A DNA stretch of 64,000 nucleotides from Nitratireductor aquimarinus. GTDB taxonomy: Bacteria > Pseudomonadota > Alphaproteobacteria > Rhizobiales > Rhizobiaceae. The DNA lies in assembly GCF_046773475.1 (NCBI RefSeq), contig NZ_CP177240.1:606815-670814 (forward strand). The letters are read 5' to 3'. A program made the position numbers and the translations under genes. Within the stretch, counting starts at the first letter, position 1. Each line of letters opens with the position of its first letter. The notes beneath the pieces were generated by a model. That model was given only the letters and a program-made list of their open reading frames with translations, did not search any database and was not told where the DNA came from. Shown here in pieces: positions 63,111-64,000 of this stretch.

Positions 63111-63877
63111 GCAGCGATGCTCCCGAACTCCTGCTCGTGCATCACCTCAAGGCGCTGAAGCTGCCGACCTTCCTGCGCGAGCACCAGAAGCTTGCCCGAC
63201 AATGTGCGGGCGAGGGTGTGGATCATGTCCGTTACCTTGCGCGGCTCGTCGAACTGGAACTAATCGACCGGGAACGGCGGATGGTCGAGCGTCGCATCAA
63301 GGCTGCAAAGTTCCCGGCAGCGAAAAGCCTCGACAGCTTCGACTTCACCGCCATTCCGAAGCTCAACAAGATGCAGGTATTGGAACTGGCGCGCTGCGAA
63401 TGGGTCGACAGGCGCGAGAATGTCATCGCGCTCGGACCCAGCGGCACGGGCAAGACCCATGTCGCGATCGGCCTCGGGCTGGCTGCCTGTCAGAAGGGAT
63501 TGTCCGTTGGCTTCACCACGGCTGCCGCGCTCGTCAGCGAGATGATGGAGGCGCGTGATGAACGTCGTCTTCTGCGCCTCCAGAAGCAGGTCGCCGGCTA
63601 CAAACTCCTGATCATCGACGAACTGGGCTTCGTTCCCCTGTCGAAAACCGGAGCCGAGTTGCTGTTCGAATTGATCTCACAGCGTTATGAGCGCGGCTCC
63701 ACGCTGATCACCAGCAATCTGCCCTTCGATGAATGGACCGAGACGTTTGGGTCCGAGCGTCTCACCGGCGCGCTCCTCGACCGACTGACCCACCATGTCA
63801 GCATCCTCGAGATGAATGGCGACAGTTATCGCCTCGCGCAAAGCCGGGCCCGAAAAACCGCCAACCCTCATCAGTAA
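63107..63877 (+). CDS. istB: IS21-family helper ATPase IstB, copy 2
   Basis: Same 256-residue AAA+ protein as at 4301-5071, with Walker A GPSGTGKT and Walker B LLIIDELG. It overlaps istA by ATGA. The final 123 bases to the window end are the IS right end with its inverted repeat. Confidence 0.93.
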   Translation: MSSDAPELLLVHHLKALKLPTFLREHQKLARQCAGEGVDHVRYLARLVELELIDRERRMVERRIKAAKFPAAKSLDSFDFTAIPKLNKMQVLELARCEWVDRRENVIALGPSGTGKTHVAIGLGLAACQKGLSVGFTTAAALVSEMMEARDERRLLRLQKQVAGYKLLIIDELGFVPLSKTGAELLFELISQRYERGSTLITSNLPFDEWTETFGSERLTGALLDRLTHHVSILEMNGDSYRLAQSRARKTANPHQ

Positions 63878-64000
63878 GATCGCCGACGCTGCAAGCGGGA
63901 AACTCTGGTCGGGCTACGCCCTCCCGACGTTCCCCGCTTGCAGCGCAAAGTGGACTACTTTTGCGCCGCCCAATGGCCGACTTTTACTCCGCCGTTGACA

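Larger units (their letters stand above)
61495..64000 (+). mobile_element. IS21-family insertion sequence, copy 2
   Basis: Second full copy, offset exactly 58806 bases from copy 1. It begins TGAGAACGGCGG and ends TTGACA at the last base of the window. The left flank is ACTTGGCG inside a UgpC-type gene; the right flank is not visible. Identity of the translated products suggests recent duplication. The two copies in direct orientation bracket 56.3 kb and could recombine to delete it. Confidence 0.93.

Overview
The window reads as accessory DNA from a GC-rich alphaproteobacterium. The best guess is a member of the Hyphomicrobiales (Rhizobium/Phyllobacterium-like), because of the dense ABC and TRAP importers, GntR, RpiR and XRE regulators, the phn gene order and the insertion sequences. 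No core housekeeping gene, rRNA or tRNA was recognised, so a large plasmid or genomic island is plausible. This placement is inference from gene style, not from a marker gene.

Layout: (1) 1-2688, a D-aminoacylase-type amidohydrolase that runs off the left edge, plus a TRAP transporter whose large permease is cut by an IS21-family element. (2) 2689-5194, IS21 copy 1. (3) 5195-7786, the remnant of a peptide/nickel-type ABC importer: N-truncated permease and two ATPases. (4) 7884-18462, a self-contained sugar locus: GntR/LacI-like regulator, Gfo/Idh/MocA oxidoreductase, PHP/DUF3604-like hydrolase, ThuEFGK-like ABC importer, PfkB kinase and a cytosolic sulfatase resembling N-sulfoglucosamine sulfohydrolase. 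(5) 18499-21729, a decayed IS3-family element and an AT-richer O-acyltransferase. (6) 21939-27592, a HisD/HpsN-like dehydrogenase, an XRE-cupin regulator and a TRAP importer. (7) 27606-37775, a complete-looking phnFGHIJKLM-CDEE cluster whose PhnJ has lost most of the catalytic cysteines. (8) 37885-46540, an N-compound locus: N-formylglutamate amidohydrolase-like enzyme, LivGFHM plus a LivK-type binding protein, isochorismatase-family hydrolase, glutamine-synthetase-like ligase and RpiR regulator. (9) 46565-54872, a Dpp-type peptide importer with creatininase-family and threonine-aldolase-family enzymes and a divergent GntR/HutC-like regulator. (10) 54873-60830, a gene-poor stretch with a 22-base poly-C run and 22-bp tandem repeats, then a polysaccharide export and glycosyltransferase cluster. 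(11) 60915-61494, the C-terminal end of a sugar-importer ATPase cut by IS21 copy 2 (61495-64000).

The genes work as separate uptake-plus-catabolism modules, each with its own importer and usually its own regulator. Several modules carry visible cis elements. A TACTCAAA half-site occurs at the sugar regulator and its operon. A Pho-box-like repeat next to a TCATTCGAATGA palindrome occurs twice in the phn cluster. A shared upstream block precedes livG and livK. A 31-bp dyad lies between dppA and its GntR regulator.

The strongest candidate for undescribed biology is the phn cluster. It has the full set of C-P lyase core genes, but its PhnJ keeps only one cysteine where the characterised enzyme has four, and its PhnI and PhnM also look divergent. 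Residue comparisons with known proteins were made from memory and need a proper alignment.
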